Origin: Coffea arabica
Lineage: Eukaryota; Streptophyta; Magnoliopsida; Gentianales; Rubiaceae
DNA length: 64,000 nt
Direction: 5' to 3'
Assembly (NCBI RefSeq): GCF_036785885.1
Contig: NC_092330.1
Coordinates: 7,536,525 to 7,600,524, forward strand
Below, in pieces: positions 1 through 12,748 of the stretch. The notes beneath the pieces were generated by a model, which saw only the letters and a list, made by a program, of their open reading frames with translations, was not told the origin of the DNA and did not search any database. The position numbers were made by a program, and so were the translations under genes. Numbering within the stretch: position 1 is the first letter of the stretch; each line of letters starts with the position of its first letter.

Positions 1-1066
1 ATTTAGCCATTCTTTTCCATTTTCTACCCTTATTATGCATTGCATTTGGATATTAGGGTTGCATCTTCCATTTTTAGGACCTTTTGTCTCACGTACGCAT
101 TCAACTACCCCCTCGCTCACGAATGTATGATTGGTTGATTGGATGTATGTTACTTGTTTATCTCGCGCTTGCATTGCATTTGGGGGGGTGTCACCTTTAG
201 AGTCTCGCGTGGTTCTCAACCCCTTCCCTCAAAATAGGGAACACTTCATACGTGCACGTTTACTTATTGTTATCCCATTTTATTTTATTTTTCGTGGACG
301 CTATCCCACACCGCCTTGTAGGATTAGGATTGATTGCCTTGGGTAGGCGGATGGTGTGCACTGCGCCCATAGCGCTACCTAAGGGATCGCTCGAGCCACC
401 GATCGAAGGCCTTGGGAGTGATGACCCTTGGTCTTTAGGTCTGAAGGCTTGGGGACCTTTTAAACCTTATCGAGTCTAGTTGCATTAGTGAACCCCAACC
501 TCATGCATCCATGTTAGAATTTTCTTAGGTTAGAGTCGGCCTCACCCTTTTTTAAAGCACATTAGGCACGAGGGAAGGGGTTCCACCCCTTTTACTTGCT
601 TTATTGTACTTCTTCTTTCTTAATTACTCCCAATATGTTACGTGTACTATCAATTGCACTAACTATTCTTGTGTTTTCTTGGCTTGCATTCATGTGCCTT
701 AGTAATAAGAGGCCTTTTTGGGCACTCTTTTAGTGACTTACCCCACTAGATAGCTCACATGTTTAAATTTCAGTCATTATACTTAATTTTCAATAAATAA
801 ATTTCATTTTAGACCTTTTCCCCCTAATGCATTATTTATGTCCTTTAGGCCATATTTGTCATATATTTACATCGCTTTAATAAATGGCATCATGCATTAA
901 ACCTTAGAAGGAACGCCAATTAGGCAATTTCCATGTTAGGGAAGCCAACCCTATAATCCCATGGGTACCTAACCCTATTGTTGGGATCTGCACGTTTACC
1001 TTTTTTGCAATTAACCCAAGGGGTAAAATCCCAAGGTAACGGTATCTAAGTGAATTCCCCATCCAG
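1..1066 (+). other. Ogre internal leader upstream of ORF1
   Basis: This is about 1.07 kb of non-coding sequence before ORF1. It does not resemble the 3' LTR of the same element by eye, so I read it as the internal 5' leader and not as LTR. Short open frames at 131-346 and 252-479 have no recognisable domain and overlap each other. The PBS would be further left. Confidence 0.6.
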
Positions 1067-2554
1067 ATGACGCAGTGTCGAATGCTCAACCAAGTCTCTC
1101 GAGAGCTGAATCAGTGGAGGAACAACCTATCCTATGAAATTGGGGGGCTATTTCAATATGTGGGTCATTTACCAAGCCTTGTCGACATAATACCCAACGT
1201 ATCTGCCATCCAAGCATTGATTAATTATTGGGATCCTGACGCTTCGGTTTTTCGGTTTGGAATGTGCGAGCTCACCCCAACCCTAGAAGAGTTAGAGGGA
1301 TTGTTGCAAGTGCCGGGAAAGAGCAGTCCTATGATATACCCGAGCGGGGGAACCAAAGAGCAGTTTTGCCGATTTTTAGGATTAGGGAACAATAGCTTAG
1401 ATCAACACCCCGATGCTAGATCTTGTCCATTAAGGTTTCTATATGACCGGTTTGGGGAAAAGGAGTCCTTTGAACGCCATCAGATTGATTTCTTTATAAC
1501 AAAGGGGCAATGGGAAGAGAAACGTGTACAAGCTTTTGGGTTGGTTTTGATCAACTTATTGCTATTCCCTCAAAGGCATGGAAAGGTGACATTTGCAACC
1601 ATTAATATGATTCAAAATCTTTTCTTAGGAATTCAGGAAGCAACACCAACTTTGATACCCGTTGTCATAGCAGATATCTTCTCAGCCCTTACCAACTGCC
1701 AAAGGAAAGGGGGTTTCTTCTACGCTTCGAATTTGGTACTTCAAATGTGGATCATGGAACATTTGGCGAAGAGATCACTTAATCCTATGGGTTCTTGTCT
1801 CCCAGTTGAGAATTGGATTGATTCACATCGAGAGAGAGTCAGTCGTTACTACCGCGTGATGTCGTCAAGCCAGTTTATCGAGGAGTTCAACAATTTGACA
1901 CCAGAAAAAGTGCAGTGGGTTTTAGATTGGACCAAGGTCTGAGACCCAGTTTTTAGGACCACCCAACATGACTTCATTCCTCTAGCCGGAGTTAATGGTC
2001 TAGTCGCCTATATTCCGCAAAGGGTTATGAGACAGTTTGGCTACCCGCAAAGCATTCCCATGGTACAAGGAGTTGAAGTTCTCAGATTGGGTACAGTGAC
2101 AGAGAGCCGAAGTATGGTATTAGAGGCTTGGGGAAATTTGCGAGGATTTGAGAATTTGCAACTGGAATTGGTAAACAAGATGACACCTGCAGTAATGCCT
2201 GGGTACAATGAATGGATCAAGCAAAGGGTCGAACATGATAGGGCAAGGCAACAATCAGCACCAATCAGTCCCGAAGAACAAATGGAGAGGCTAAGGAAAG
2301 AATTAGAGGAATCTCAAGCTCAGCTTATAATGGCCAACAGAGTTCTAGAAGATACCCAAGTGCAGCTGAGGAGAGAGAAGAAGAAGAATGAGAAGCTAGA
2401 GGAAGCCATAGATGCCTTTGATATGATTAGGGAAGGAGCTCGTAAGCTCAGTTTAGGGAGCTCTAGGGAATCACAAAGTACAAGTCTCTTGAGACATAGG
2501 GATTTTATAAACATGGTTACTAAGACCATTGACGAAGTTGTAAAGAAAGATTGA
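1067..2554 (+). pseudogene. Ogre ORF1 (extra ORF upstream of gag), one in-frame stop
   Basis: Two open frames, 1067-1942 (291 aa) and 2027-2554, are in the same phase and separated only by one TGA at 1940-1942. The sequence between them continues the same protein, so this is one gene of about 495 codons with a nonsense mutation; the preceding base and following context fit a CGA to TGA change. The N-terminal half has the LTPTLEELEGLL type motif (1270-1305) seen in plant proteins of the DUF7745 type, which also resemble the plant mobile domain (family number from memory). The C-terminal part (about 2270-2420) is strongly charged with heptad spacing and should form a coiled coil. ATG 1067 is the first start after an upstream in-frame TAA at 1037. 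The molecular function of Ogre ORF1 is not known. A spacer of 332 bp separates it from gag. Confidence 0.8.
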
Positions 2555-2886
2555 ACTTTTCCACATTTTATGAGAAGTTTTCCATTTCAAGGTTTTAAAT
2601 TCACTTACAGGTTTGGAAATGGGATTTTACCCCGAAGGCTTGCATCATGCTAGGCCTACCCTTGGCACAAAAATGGTTCCCCCATAGGACATGCATCCGA
2701 ATTGTTTGAATAAGTACTAACTCATGTCTTTTTCTTTTTCTCTTTTGAATAAATTGCAGAAATCTAGTAACGATTGGTTTATCTAAAGAAGTCTTTTGCA
2801 TTCTCAGGTAAAATTTCAAAATAGCTTTTCGGAAAAACCCTATTATTACGTGATCCCGAAGTAAAGCCCAAAGGAATCGTGTAGAC
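2555..2886 (+). other. spacer between ORF1 and gag
   Basis: These 332 bp contain no ORF on the element strand. They hold T-rich stretches but no promoter I can support. A reverse-strand frame at 2601-2888 has no recognisable domain and I regard it as chance. Confidence 0.5.
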
Positions 2887-5800
2887 ATGAGTACTCAACC
2901 AGAATCATCTGATAAGACCACAGCAACTACCCAGCCGGAAGCCGCAAGTCCTGGGGTTCAATTGACTGAATTGCTCACCAAATTTGGGGAAATGGCATCT
3001 GAAATAGCTGCACAGAAGAAGTTGATCGACGAGCTCGTTAGTAGCGGAGTGCAACCTGAGCCTGTGCCCACCACACAACCACAATCCGAACCATTTGTTA
3101 TTCCTCCAATTCAAACCACGTTCGAGGGAATTGTTAACTCACAATATGCTTATACTCAAAATCCTCCGTTCTATCCTCCTTACGGGCAAGGCTATCAGCC
3201 TCAAGGTGTTCCCAACATACCTCCAGACCAACAAGCTTTTTATCAGACTACTGCAGAACCTTTTGTGCCAGAACACACTGTTCAAACCAAGCCGGAAATG
3301 GGAGAGTCATCTGCCCCAGTGGACATGAAGTTGCTTAAGCGACTGGATCGTTTTGATGAGTTTATCCGGAAAAGCCAAAGTTTAAGCAAACCTGGAGTGT
3401 TAGACTACGATGATTTGTGCCTGTTCCCGCATGTACAGCTGTCCGTGGGGTTCAAGACCCCGAAGTTCAACAAATATGATGGGACGGGCAACCCTAAGAC
3501 ACACTTGCGTTTGTTTGCCAACAAGTTGGGCAGACCGGTGGATGATGAAAACTTGCCTTTAAGATTATTTCCAGAGAGTCTAGAGGGAGACGCCCTTGAT
3601 TGGTATTCAAACTTGAAGCCGGAAGATGTGAAGACCTGGCTCGATTTGTCCAATGCCTTTATCAGACAATATGAATATAACTGCGAGCTAGCCCCGACCA
3701 GAACTACATTGTAAGGGACGAAGAGGCGCCCATCTGAAGACCACAAGACATATGCCAAAAGATGGAGAAATGTAGCTGCAAAAGTCGAGCCACCGATGAC
3801 CGAGGATGAAATTATTCGCACATTCATAAAGGCGCACGATCCTCCATATTTCGAAGAGATTTTCCGTATGACTGGGTGTTCGTTTGCTGCAATTGTAAAT
3901 AAGCTTGAGGAGTACGATGATTTTGTAAGAGTTGGGAAGATTGTAAATGTCTCTGCTCTCAAATCCCAGCTGGATGCTTTACAAGGGCAAGGAAGCAACG
4001 TGAAAAAGCCGCCGTTCAAAAAGAAAGAGGGGGATGCAACTTTTATTTGGAACCAAAACCCTTCACCCCGACCCCGATACCAACACAATTCAACTTACCA
4101 ACCATATTACCTGTACTATTCAAACCCGCACCATGTATATACTACCAATATCCAGCACCCTCGACCTCGCCCAAGCTATCCTAACCCGCCTTTAGCCCCT
4201 TTTCAAATTTCTCAACCAAATCCACCCCAAAACCGACCTCGCCCTCCATATAACCCAAGATATCCTCTCCCAAATAGACCTGTTTATAGCCATCCTCAAT
4301 CTCATGAACCTTACAACCAAGCCCGTGGCCGTACATTTACCAATTTAGGCAGGCCTATAGACCAATTGTATGACCAGTTGAAGGCCGCCGGAAAAATTGG
4401 TACGGTACCCCCTCCAACCTATCCATATGGCATATTCGGTGGGTATAACCCACAAGCCGTCTGTGCTTATCATTCAGGGGCACCCGGACATTCAACTATT
4501 GATTGCAAGGCTCTTAAGTATAGAATTCAAGATATGATTGAAGCCGGAGAGATCGTAATCAGGAGAAGGGAGGCACAAGGGCCGAATGTAAACAGGAATC
4601 CCTTGCCGGAACACACTGATACCGTTGGAGTCATTCTGGACGACGCGGAATATGTGGAACAAGTCAAAAAATTGGCAAGGGAAGCTGAAGTATTTGGGGT
4701 CACAGACCAACCATTTGTCATAGAGTTTCCATTCGAAGAAGATAAAAAGCCTTTCATCTTGGATCTCACGCCAGCTGAGAGTGAGGCTTTGGAGCCAGTG
4801 GTTATCGAATTCCCAGAACAAGCGCCTGTTCTAAGTCTGCAACAAGTGCCATGGAACTATGATGAACCTGTCGTACAGATTGGGGAAAAGTCGATTGCGA
4901 AGAAAGAAGTGTCAGTGGTCACCAGATCGGGGAAGACTGCAAGTCCGTTTGAAGCTACCATTCCAATTCAAGCAAATAAATCCGAGCCGCCTGCTAAACC
5001 AACAATCACCGAGAAAGAAGCCTTGGATTTTCTTAAAAGGCTCCAAAGAAGTGAATACAATGTAGTTGAGAAGCTGAGCAAGTCGCCTGCCCAAATATCC
5101 ATGCTGGATCTACTTTTTTCTTCAGATATGCATAGGGACGCGCTGATCGAGGTATTGACTAAAGCCCAAATTTCCAGGGACATTTCGATTCATAATTTCT
5201 CACACGTGGTTGGGAATGTGTTATTTACCAAACAAATTTCTTTCTCTGACGATGAATTGTCGGTGGAAGGCATTGGACATAACAAGGCCCTGTACATAGT
5301 TGTGAGGTGCAATGGGAAAATGCTGCCTAAGGTTTTGATTGACAATAGATCTGCGCTTAATATCTGTCCTTGGAGTACCTTGGAAAAGCTAGGGTTGCAA
5401 GACATCAAGCTGAGGCCTTCAGGGACCATAGTTCGAGGGTTTGATGGAGCGCAAAGAGAGCCAATAGGAGAAGTGGATCTAGTAGTTGAGATGGGACCTG
5501 CACAGTTTCAAATAACCTGCCAAGTCATGCACTTTCCTAGTGTTTACAATCTTCTGCTTGGAAGGCCGTGGATTCATAAGTCTGGGGCGGTTCCTTCTTC
5601 ATTACATCAATTGCTGAAATTCATAGTAAATGACAAGCTGATAACTATCTTTGCCGAGGAGGATTGCCTTGTAATTACCGATTCTGGGTCCAAAGAGGAT
5701 GGAAGCCGAAGCGCCACCATGACTCCTCATAGCACGGCTGATATCGTCTCTGTAAGTTGGATCACAAAGGAGGAGCGAGCTCTATCAAAGGCCAGCGTCA

Positions 5801-6216
5801 TGATGGCCAAGGAAATGATCCGTGGAGGATATGAGTTTGATAAAGGGCTGGGACGAGACCTACAAGGAATTCTGAGACCAGTGGAGATTGTGGAGAAGAA
5901 GGATTCATTTGGTTTGGATTTCCAACCGACCGCTAAGGACATCAGAGAAATGAAGGAACGTAAGAGAGCGGAGAAAGAAGGAAGGCAAAGGGCCCTTGAC
6001 ATCCCACCGCTGCATTATACTTTCCCACGACCAGCCGAGGTGATCATGTCAGAGATTAACCCAGTTGAAGAAATTGAAGCTAGTTTGGCCCAATTGTTCG
6101 TTGGGGCAACATTTGAAGATAGTTTTCCAGATGAGGCTGAATTTCCTGACATCCCTGAAGGATCAATTTCCAATTGGACAGTCGAGTCTCTGCCCATTCG
6201 AAAGGAGTTTCGGTAA
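2887..6216 (+). pseudogene. gag-pro: Ogre gag-protease (exon 1 of gag-pro-pol), one in-frame stop
   Basis: The frame 2887-3714 stops at TAA 3712-3714 and continues in the same phase from there to 6216, so a single nonsense codon splits gag. Visible in order: a Pro/Gln-rich N-terminus; the gag core around 3455-3690 (FNKYDGTGNP, then LFPESLEGDALDWY); a continuation with YAKRW at about 3750; a Pro-rich basic linker (4060-4330); a CCHC-like knuckle of the Tat kind (C-AYH-SGAPGH-STIDC, 4462-4506); an aspartic protease region whose active site reads DNRSA at 5341-5355; and a G-patch-like segment (GGYEFDKGLGRDLQGI, about 5827-5874). The usual motif in this family is DNGSA, so the catalytic-loop Gly is Arg here (AGA, probably G to A) and the protease should be inactive. 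The stop TAA at 6214-6216 overlaps the intron donor, so unspliced RNA ends after gag-pro and spliced RNA continues into pol. Confidence 0.88.
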
Positions 6217-6488
6217 ACTTAAAGGGGTTTGTCATTCATGCGAATTCATGAAAAACTTTTTGCATCTGTAAATAGCCAATGAAAGCATTTTACTTTTGAC
6301 TAACATTTGCGCATGTAAATATTGTTAAGTTTTCATCTCATTTCCATTTGCTTTCAATCAAAGGTTTTATTGAAAACGCACAAGTGGTTCTTGTCACATT
6401 GTTTTGTTTATTCGTTTGTTTACATTCATATTCATTTGTTTGTTGTATGTTTGTTTGCTTATTATCCCACATTCGTTAATTCTTTCAG
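6213..6488 (+). other. Ogre intron between protease and RT, 276 nt
   Basis: The donor is CG|GTAAAC at 6213 and the acceptor is TTCTTTCAG|AT at 6488. Exon 1 leaves two bases of a codon (6211-6212) and exon 2 supplies the third (6489), giving an in-frame Arg followed by Trp. The intron is T-rich, with a TTAAT-type branch candidate just before the pyrimidine tract. An intron at this place is an established property of Ogre elements and is thought to set the Gag to Gag-Pol ratio. Coordinates are inferred from sequence only. Confidence 0.85.
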
Positions 6489-9400
6489 ATGGCCAAAAAT
6501 AAAATTATTTGACCCTTTGGATATCACAATTCCGGAATTCGATAATGACAATCTCTATATCACTCACGACTTAGGGGTCTGTGAATCCGAGCTCCAAAGC
6601 GAGAGTGATAATGAGGAGGTATTTGATTCTTTTGCAAAGGACCTTGAAAAATATGAGGAGAAACCAAAATCGAACCTGGAAGAAACAGAAAAGGTTAACA
6701 TTGGCACTAAGGATGAAGTTAAGGAGGTGCAAATTAGTATTCATTTGAATGAGAGGCAGAAAAAGGAGATGCTTGAATTTTTGACTATGTTCCAGGATGT
6801 CTTTGCATGGTCCTATGACGATATGACTGGTATTTCAACTGATGTGGTAGTGCATAGGTTACCCACAGACCCTTCTTTTCCACCCGTAAAGCAAAAACCT
6901 CGAAAATTCAAACCAGATATGAGTCTCAAAATAAAAGAGCAAATTGAAAAACAGCTCAAAACCAACATTATCATTGTTTCCCATTACCCAATTTGGCTTT
7001 CGAATCCAGTCCCTGTTCCAAAAAAGAGTGGAGAGGTGCGAGTTTGTGTTGACTATAGAGACCTCAATAAAGCCAGTCCTAAAGATGATTTTCCTTTGCC
7101 GAATATTCATATTCTCCTGGACAATACTGCTGGGCATGAGATTGAATCTTTTTGTGATTGCTTCGCTGGATACCACCAGATTTTGATGGCAGAAGAGGAT
7201 AGGGAGAAGACTGCTTTTATCACCCCTTGGGGCACTTTTTGCTATCGAGTGATGCCTTTTGGTTTAAAGAATGCCGAAACAACGTATCAGAGGACCATGA
7301 CCACCCTGTTTCATGATATGATCCACCGGGAGATGGAGGTCTATGTGGATGACATCATAATCAAGTCTAAAAGGGCAGAGGACCACTTGGTTGATTTGAA
7401 GAAGTTGTTCGAGAGGTTGCGCAAGTACAATTTGAAACTAAATCCCGAAAAGTGCGCTTTTGGGGCGCCGGCTGGTAAATTGTTGGGTTTTATTGTTAGT
7501 AAAAGGGGCATAGAAATAGATCCAGGAAAAATCAAAGCAATCCGAGATATGCCAGTGCCAAAAACTCAGAAGGACGTGAAGAGTTTCCTAAGAAAGATCA
7601 ATTTTATTGGAAGATTCATTGCCCAACTAACTGCCACATGCGAGCCGTTGTTCAAATTATTGAGAAAGAATGTGCCGTTGTATTGGAACGAGGAGTGTCA
7701 ACAGGCCTTCGACAAGATTAAAGATTATTTGTTGCATCCGCCAGTTTTGGTGCCACCGAAGCCAGGTCGACCATTAATCATGTACCTATCTGTGCTTGAA
7801 GGAGCAGTTGGGTGTGTCCTCGGGCAACATGATGACTCTGGATGGAAGGAGCAAGCCATTTACTATCTAAGCAAAAAGTTCACGCAGTATGAGGCTAATT
7901 ATTCATTCATTGAGAAAAGCTATTATGCATTGGCTTGGGCAGCTCAAAAGTTGAGACACTACCTGTTGAGCCATACTACGTATCTTATTTCCCGATCTGA
8001 TCCTTTGAAGTATCTTTTGGAGAAGCCGATGTTAACTGGACGTCTGACTAAATGGCAGATAATTCTCTCGGAGTTCGATATTGTTTTCACTTCACAAAAA
8101 GCTGTCAAGGGGCAAGCTATAGCGGATCATTTGGCGGAAAATCCATTGGATGATGATTATCAACCCCTTCGCACTTATTTCCCTGATGAAAGAGTCTTAT
8201 TTGTAGGTGCTACAGATGATATAAGTGAGCCAAGCCCTGGATGGAGGCTTTTCTTCGATGGAGTTTCGAATTCTCTCGGAGCTGGAATTGGAGCCATTTT
8301 GGTTTTGCCCGAAGGGAAACATTACCCTGCCGCTGCCAAATTGCAATTTGCTTGCACGAACAACATGGCTGAATATGAATCCTGCATTTTTGGTCTCAAA
8401 ATGGCTTTAGAAATGGAAATCAAAGAGTTGATAGCTTTCAGTGATTCAGATTTGCTCGTGCACCAAACCTTAAAGCAGTGGATAACTAAAGATTCAAAAA
8501 TTCTGCCCTACCATTGTAGTCTGCTCACTCTGGCCAAGCAATTTCAAAATTTGGAGTTCAGACATCTCCCGCGAGCCCGAAACGCATTTGCCGATGCTTT
8601 GGCCACCTTAGCTTCCATGATCCAATATCCAGATGAATTGAAGATCGAACCAATCCAGATTCAACTTCAAGACAAGCCTGCCCACTGCTGGGTTGTAGAC
8701 AAGTCCTCTGACAATATTCCTTGGTATAATAACATTAAGGAGTTTCTCAAAACTGGGTCTTACCCTCTGCATACTGGTACGAAGGACAAGAGTTTTCTGC
8801 GTAGAACGGCTTCAAAATTTTTCTTAAATGGAGAAGTTTTGTACAAAAGAATCTCAGATTTGAATCTTTTAAGGTGCATTGATGAAGACGAGGCTCAATA
8901 CATGATGAAAGAAGTGCATAGTGGCGTTTGTGGACCTCACATGAACGGCCATCTGCTAGCAAAGAAAATCATGAGAACCGGATATTTTTGGCTTACTATG
9001 GAGCATGATTGTATAGACTTTGTCCGGAGATGTATGAAATGCCAAATGCACGGTGACATTATACGCGCTCCACCTATTGAATTGCATAGCATGATAGCCC
9101 CATGGCCCTGTTCGATGTGGGGTATGGACGTAATTGGTACAATCGATCCTCCTGCTTCAAATGGACATCGATTTATCCTGGTGGCAATTGAGTACTTTAC
9201 TAAATGGGTTGAAGCAGAATCATTCAAACATGTCACGAAGAAGGTAGTCACCAATTTCCTGAGAGATCACATCATCTGTCGCTTTGGAGTACCCGAAACG
9301 CTTATTACAGACAATGCCAAGAATCTGAACAATGACATGGTAGATGGGCTATGCGAACAGTTCAAGATCAGACACCGCCACTCTGCCATTTATAGGCCTC

Positions 9401-9969
9401 AGATGAATGGAGCTGTAGAAGCCGCCAACAAGAATTTGAAGAAGATTATCCGCAAGATGACTGAAAAGCATCGCGATTGGCATGAAAAGTTGCCTTATGC
9501 ATTAATGGCGTACCGGACTTCTATCCGGACATCGACTGGGGCAACGCCATATTCACTCATGTATGGAATGGAAGCTGTATTACCAGCTGAAGTTGAAATT
9601 CCTTCGCTACGAATCCTCATGGAAGATAAATTGAAGGAGGCTGATTGGATGAAGCAGCGCCATGAGCAATTGACTTTGATCGATGAAAAGCGATTCAATG
9701 CTATCTGTCATGGTCAGTGCTATCAGAAACGTGTGGCCCGGGCTTACAACAAAAAGGTCCATCGGCGTGCATTCGAAGAAGGTGAAAATGTACTAAAACG
9801 GATTTTGCCAATGCAAGATGAAGCTAAAGGCAAGTTTGCTCCAAATTGGCAAGGGCCGTTCATTGTCCAAAAGGTATTACCTGGCGGAGCACTTATTTTG
9901 GCAGAAATGGATGGACGAACATTCCCTAAACCCATCAACTCAGACATGTGTAAAAAATTTTTCATTTGA
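6489..9969 (+). CDS. pol: Ogre pol: RT, RNase H, archaeal-type RNase H, integrase
   Basis: The exon is open for 1159 codons to TGA 9967-9969. Reverse transcriptase spans about 6940-7560, with YVDD at 7342-7353 and FCDCFAGYHQ upstream. A degenerate first RNase H (about 7740-8110) is followed by a second, archaeal-type RNase H (about 8235-8620) with Asp 8257, Glu 8371, Asp 8443 and Asp 8593, all in the expected contexts (FFDG, AEYE, SDS, ADALA). Integrase begins with a zinc-binding HHCC region (HSGVCGPHMNGH, CMKC) at about 8920-9045. Its catalytic triad is Asp 9127, Asp 9310 and Glu 9418, exactly 35 residues apart for the last pair (D,D35E). No chromodomain is seen, as expected for Tat. This exon has no stop or frameshift, unlike ORF1 and gag. 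Some codons are unusual at conserved sites, for example Cys in FCDCF where Met/Gly are common. Confidence 0.92.
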
Positions 9970-11561
9970 TCATGCGAATTTTCTTTAGAAATTCATGCAA
10001 ATGGCGAAATGCAAGTCAGGCCCTTTTCTTTTACACTTAAAACATTTTATCCCTACTTGTCCCCTTTGAACCATCAGAATTGACAAATTTTCGCTTGATA
10101 ACCCTTGAGATTTAAAAACCCCACACTGGGGCAAATTTATTTTCAAAAAAAAAAAAAAGATGAAAGATGATCAAAAAGCAAAAAGAAACCCACACTGGGG
10201 CAAATTTAGTTTTTGAAGAAAAATGCAAAAATCAGAAAAATGCAATGAAGAAAATGAAAAAGCAAAGAAGAGAAAAGAAAATTCATTCAAACTGGGGCAA
10301 AATTCCTCGGTATCGTCAAAAGTTGGAGATGATTTCGAATGATGCAATCTCAGGTTATTTCACCCTTTTTCATCAAAAGTTGCTTTCAAGCTTCAACCTT
10401 TCTTGAAAAACACCCCACCTGACCTCATTACAAAAGCCCAAAGTCCTGACTTTCGTCACTTGTTGTATTTCAATTAGGAAATTTGTTAATCAACTGGCAG
10501 GTGATGTCCGTAATGTTTTCGCCTAATCTCATATGGGAAGTGCATTTTACTGATGCCAGAAATCTTTAACTCATGTTTTTGAGTCGATCATGGTCGAGGT
10601 ATTTCATTGTTCTTTAGGTGAAACCCGAAAGGGCGCCTCAAAAAAAAAAAAAAAAGAGAGACAAAACAAAAACAAAAACAAAAAGGGTGGGGGCAACCTT
10701 GGTGAAAACCCGAAAGGGCGCCAAGGCAGGTTTTCTTAACAGACGGGCACGAGGAGGAACAGTTGTTGACCTGGTTCATTTAGACTTTTCCTCATATTTG
10801 TGATACTTCTGCCAGTATCGAATTCCGAAACGAAAATACCCAAAGTCTTGAATATGATATTCATTGGCTAAACTTGTGTTTTTCTTTACAAATATCCTTG
10901 TGCAAAATGTAATTCTCTTGGTTGCTTTCAATTATTTGCGTGTTACTACTTGTGGTTGTCTGCATTCTTTTGCATGTTCATCTTTGTTTAACAATAGGAA
11001 ACCATCTTGCATATATCATTGATTTTTATATATTTTCATGCATCATTCTTTCACTATTGAATTCGAATGAATGATAAACCCTAAGGTTTGTGTAAGGATA
11101 AGGAGATTCAATCATCTATTAATGTGGGTCAAATGCAACAGAGCTACTACACAGATTTGGTGACGGGGTAAATATGTACTTTATCAGTCTCAAGAATTAA
11201 AAGGTTTCAAAATCGCAAGTTCAACTAAGGCAGACGCCGTAGAATAGAAGCAAAAGCATCACAAGACTCATGTTTACACGATTCTCAAGGCAAACCGGAT
11301 CAAATGATGGTGGCAAGTCCATTATTTCTTTCTTTCTTGCAGGAACATTGCATTTCCAAACGAAAACGGCCACTCTCCTTTTGGCACTTAAATCGATGTC
11401 AGAAAAAGCTTCACAGTAAGCAAAGATAATGCTATTGGCAAAGTTTGAAACAACATCAGCCATCGCTTCGGCCACAGGAATCCAAATCTCCCTCTTGGTA
11501 CAAAAGTTTGAACTACTCTCAGGTAAAAACTCAATCCATTGTTTAAATTTCCCCAGTGCAA
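9970..11561 (+). other. Ogre 3' UTR, proximal part with short repeats
   Basis: There is no credible gene. It holds three dispersed copies of an ACTGGGGCAAA(T/A) motif (near 10125, 10194 and 10290) separated by A-rich runs, and two copies of GAAACCCGAAAGGGCGCC-like sequence (near 10620 and 10705) separated by an A/G-rich tract. Small open frames in this stretch follow these low-complexity runs and I do not call them genes. Confidence 0.6.
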
Positions 11562-11993
11562 TCCCGTTTTTAATTTCCTGTTCGGGCCTATCCCGTTTTA
11601 AATTTCCTGTTCGGGTCTATCCCGTTTTAAGTTTCCTGTTCGGGTCTATCCCGTTTTAAGTTTCCTGTTCGGGCCTATCCCGTTTTAAATTTCCTGCGTT
11701 TTAAATTTCCTGTTCGGGTCTATCCCGTTTTAAGTTTTCTGTTCGGGTCTATCCCGTTTTAATTTCCTGTTCGGGGCCTATCCCGTTTTAAGTTTCCTGT
11801 TCCTGTTCGGGTCTATCCCGTTTTTAATTTCCTGTTCCAGTCTATCCCGTTTTAATTTCCTGTTCGGGCCTATCCCGTTTTAAGTTTCCTGTTCGGGTCT
11901 ATCCCGTTTTAATTTCCTGTTCGGGTCAGTCCCGTTTTAAATTTCTTGTTCGGGTCAGTCCCGTTTAAATTCCTGTTCGGGTCAGTCCCGTTT
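11562..11993 (+). repeat. tandem array of about 15 units of about 28 bp
   Basis: Each unit contains a conserved core, TTCCTGTTCGGGTCTATCC, followed by CGTTTTAA. I counted 15 CCCGTTT cores over about 430 bp. Units differ by GGGTC/GGGCC, TCTA/TCAG and one to several base indels, and one truncated unit occurs near 11695. Later units share the TCAGTCCCG variant, which suggests local unit duplication. Tandem arrays in the 3' UTR are a known property of Tat/Ogre elements and a source of plant satellites. Confidence 0.92.
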
Positions 11994-12087
11994 CAGAATT
12001 TTTGTTTGTTGGAACCGTTTTCACCGCCAAGTAACGCAGGTAAGTATTTGGTGTCTATTTCTTTGTCTCAAGTTTTTCTAAAACTCA

Positions 12088-12104
12088 GACAAAGAGGGGC
12101 AAAC
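12088..12104 (+). promoter_or_regulatory. Ogre polypurine tract
   Basis: AAAGAGGGGCAAAC lies directly before the LTR start TGTAGACACC. It is the expected primer site for plus-strand DNA synthesis. Confidence 0.85.
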
Positions 12105-12748
12105 TGTAGACACCAAATTTTTGAATCATTTCATTTTTACTTTTGGTTTTTTTTTTATATAATTTTGTTTTGGATATTTTCTAATGTTTCTACAGCATTT
12201 TAGATTATTATTGTCTATATGTTTCATTTTAGTTTTATTTTTGTATTCGTGTTTTGCCCTTTAGTTGTTTTTTTTTATTTATTATTATGAGACCTTTTAA
12301 CATAAAAATTTGTAAGAAAAAAAAAAGAGAGAAAAAGAAAAAAAGAAAGAAAAAAGAAAGAGAAAAAAAAAATTGTTCACAAAATATGTTCATTTCTTTT
12401 TAAAATTCAATTTTTGGCATTTTTATTTATTTTTGTCAGGTTATTTTGAAAAAAGAAAAAGAAAAAAAAGTGAAAAATGATGAAAATGAAAATAATGAAA
12501 AGAGGGAAAATGGATTTTTGCACTTTTGTTGTTTCTAGTTTATTTACTTTTCATCCAATGATTAATTAATTTGTTTTTGTTATTTATTTTTATTATTTTC
12601 AATTTTGTTTTAATTAATCTCAAAAAAAAAAAATGTGTCGCGGCATGCATGCTGCGAAAATACGCAGCTTGCAAGAAGGGGGCTCGGGCAGCCCTTGGCT
12701 GCAATTATAGGAGAAAGGACTGAACGTTTTAGGGTGAGGGATGTTCCA

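Noticed and set aside
11562..11993. CRISPR-like array
   Set aside because: Units are contiguous and degenerate with no unique spacers, in a plant retrotransposon 3' UTR. It is an ordinary tandem repeat.
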